From JAAYZH01 sp964479695 (GTDB lineage: Bacteria > Bacillota > Clostridia > Saccharofermentanales > Fastidiosipilaceae): a stretch of 64,000 nucleotides of DNA. Both the position numbers and the translations under genes were made by a program. The notes under the pieces are model-generated. The model saw nothing but the letters and a program-made list of their open reading frames with translations, was not told the DNA's origin and searched no databases. This document shows, in pieces, positions 63,828 to 64,000 of this stretch. The DNA is taken from contig CAYZSO010000010.1 of NCBI GenBank assembly GCA_964479695.1, forward strand, positions 25,448 to 89,447, read 5' to 3'. The first letter of the stretch is position 1, and every line of letters begins with the position of its first letter.

Positions 63828-63934
63828 GGAAGGTTGGGAGTTGTTGGGTGGCTGGGGGTGGCTTGGGGTGGCTATGGCCAACGGACAACTGAAATCGCTC
63901 AGCTGACAAGGAGCGAGCACCTGAGTGACTGCTC

Positions 63935-64000
63935 GACATGTCACTCAGCTTGCACATATCTTCAAATTTGCTTTTATGTGCATGATAGAGCCGAAGTTTA
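63935..64000. repeat. 72-bp satellite unit at the right window edge
   Basis: GACATGTCACTCAGCTTGC, then CATATCTTCAAATTTGC and GTGCATGATAGAGCCGAAG match the array at 37555-38010 almost exactly. It is cut by the end of the window, so the array length is unknown. Confidence 0.92.

Overview
The window looks like a chromosomal segment of a low-to-mid GC Gram-positive anaerobe of the Clostridia (Bacillota). The evidence is strong AGGAGG-type ribosome binding sites, a LytR-CpsA-Psr wall-polymer ligase, a VanY carboxypeptidase, a pyrophosphate-type phosphofructokinase, split cobalamin-dependent methionine synthase genes, and S. aureus-like capE-capF-capG genes. I cannot name the species. No rRNA, tRNA or CRISPR array is visible.

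Layout. (1) 1-8.1 kb: the end of an AT-rich capsule/exopolysaccharide locus. It has a deleted UDP-sugar dehydrogenase, a Wzy-like polymerase, GT2 enzymes, a polysaccharide pyruvyl transferase, a Wzx flippase and an iron-sulfur F420-hydrogenase-beta-like protein. (2) 8.3-24.3 kb: an accessory island. It holds a 1315-residue Cap4-like nuclease/STAND NTPase, a ParE-Phd toxin-antitoxin pair, at least three decayed copies of a zinc-ribbon (DUF6431-like) element, a GHKL ATPase gene broken by one TGA, an intact IS1634-type insertion sequence with inverted repeats and a 6-bp target duplication, an FRG-domain gene, a run of small overlapping unknown genes and a NERD-helicase. (3) 24.6-39.8 kb: a second, more GC-rich polysaccharide locus. 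A GtrB-like transferase and an LCP protein are followed by capE-capF-capG (UDP-N-acetyl-L-fucosamine), three GT4 enzymes, a second Wzx, a second Wzy/ligase and, on the opposite strand, a WbaP-like priming transferase. (4) 40-64 kb: mostly housekeeping genes. These are thioredoxin, an unknown 713-aa protein, VanY, an endonuclease-domain protein, an ATP-grasp protein, PPi-PFK, a three-gene methionine/folate operon, an AlaX plus radical SAM pair, a purine permease, a HI0933-type flavoprotein and AsnA.

The most unusual content lies between and inside genes rather than in single genes. Five copies of a ~240-bp element with ~35-bp inverted ends sit in intergenic regions of the right half. Around them are 62-66-bp periodic arrays built on a GCGTTC core, four 32-bp palindromes (two of which supply the stop codon of the adjacent gene), a 72-bp satellite seen twice, and several short tandem arrays. 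In-frame tandem repeats also extend protein tails and linkers. The oligomer GGCTTTGGCC is strongly over-represented, mostly in one orientation, and is nearly absent from the AT-rich acquired segments. This makes it a candidate genome-specific signal of the Chi, uptake-sequence or HIP1 type.
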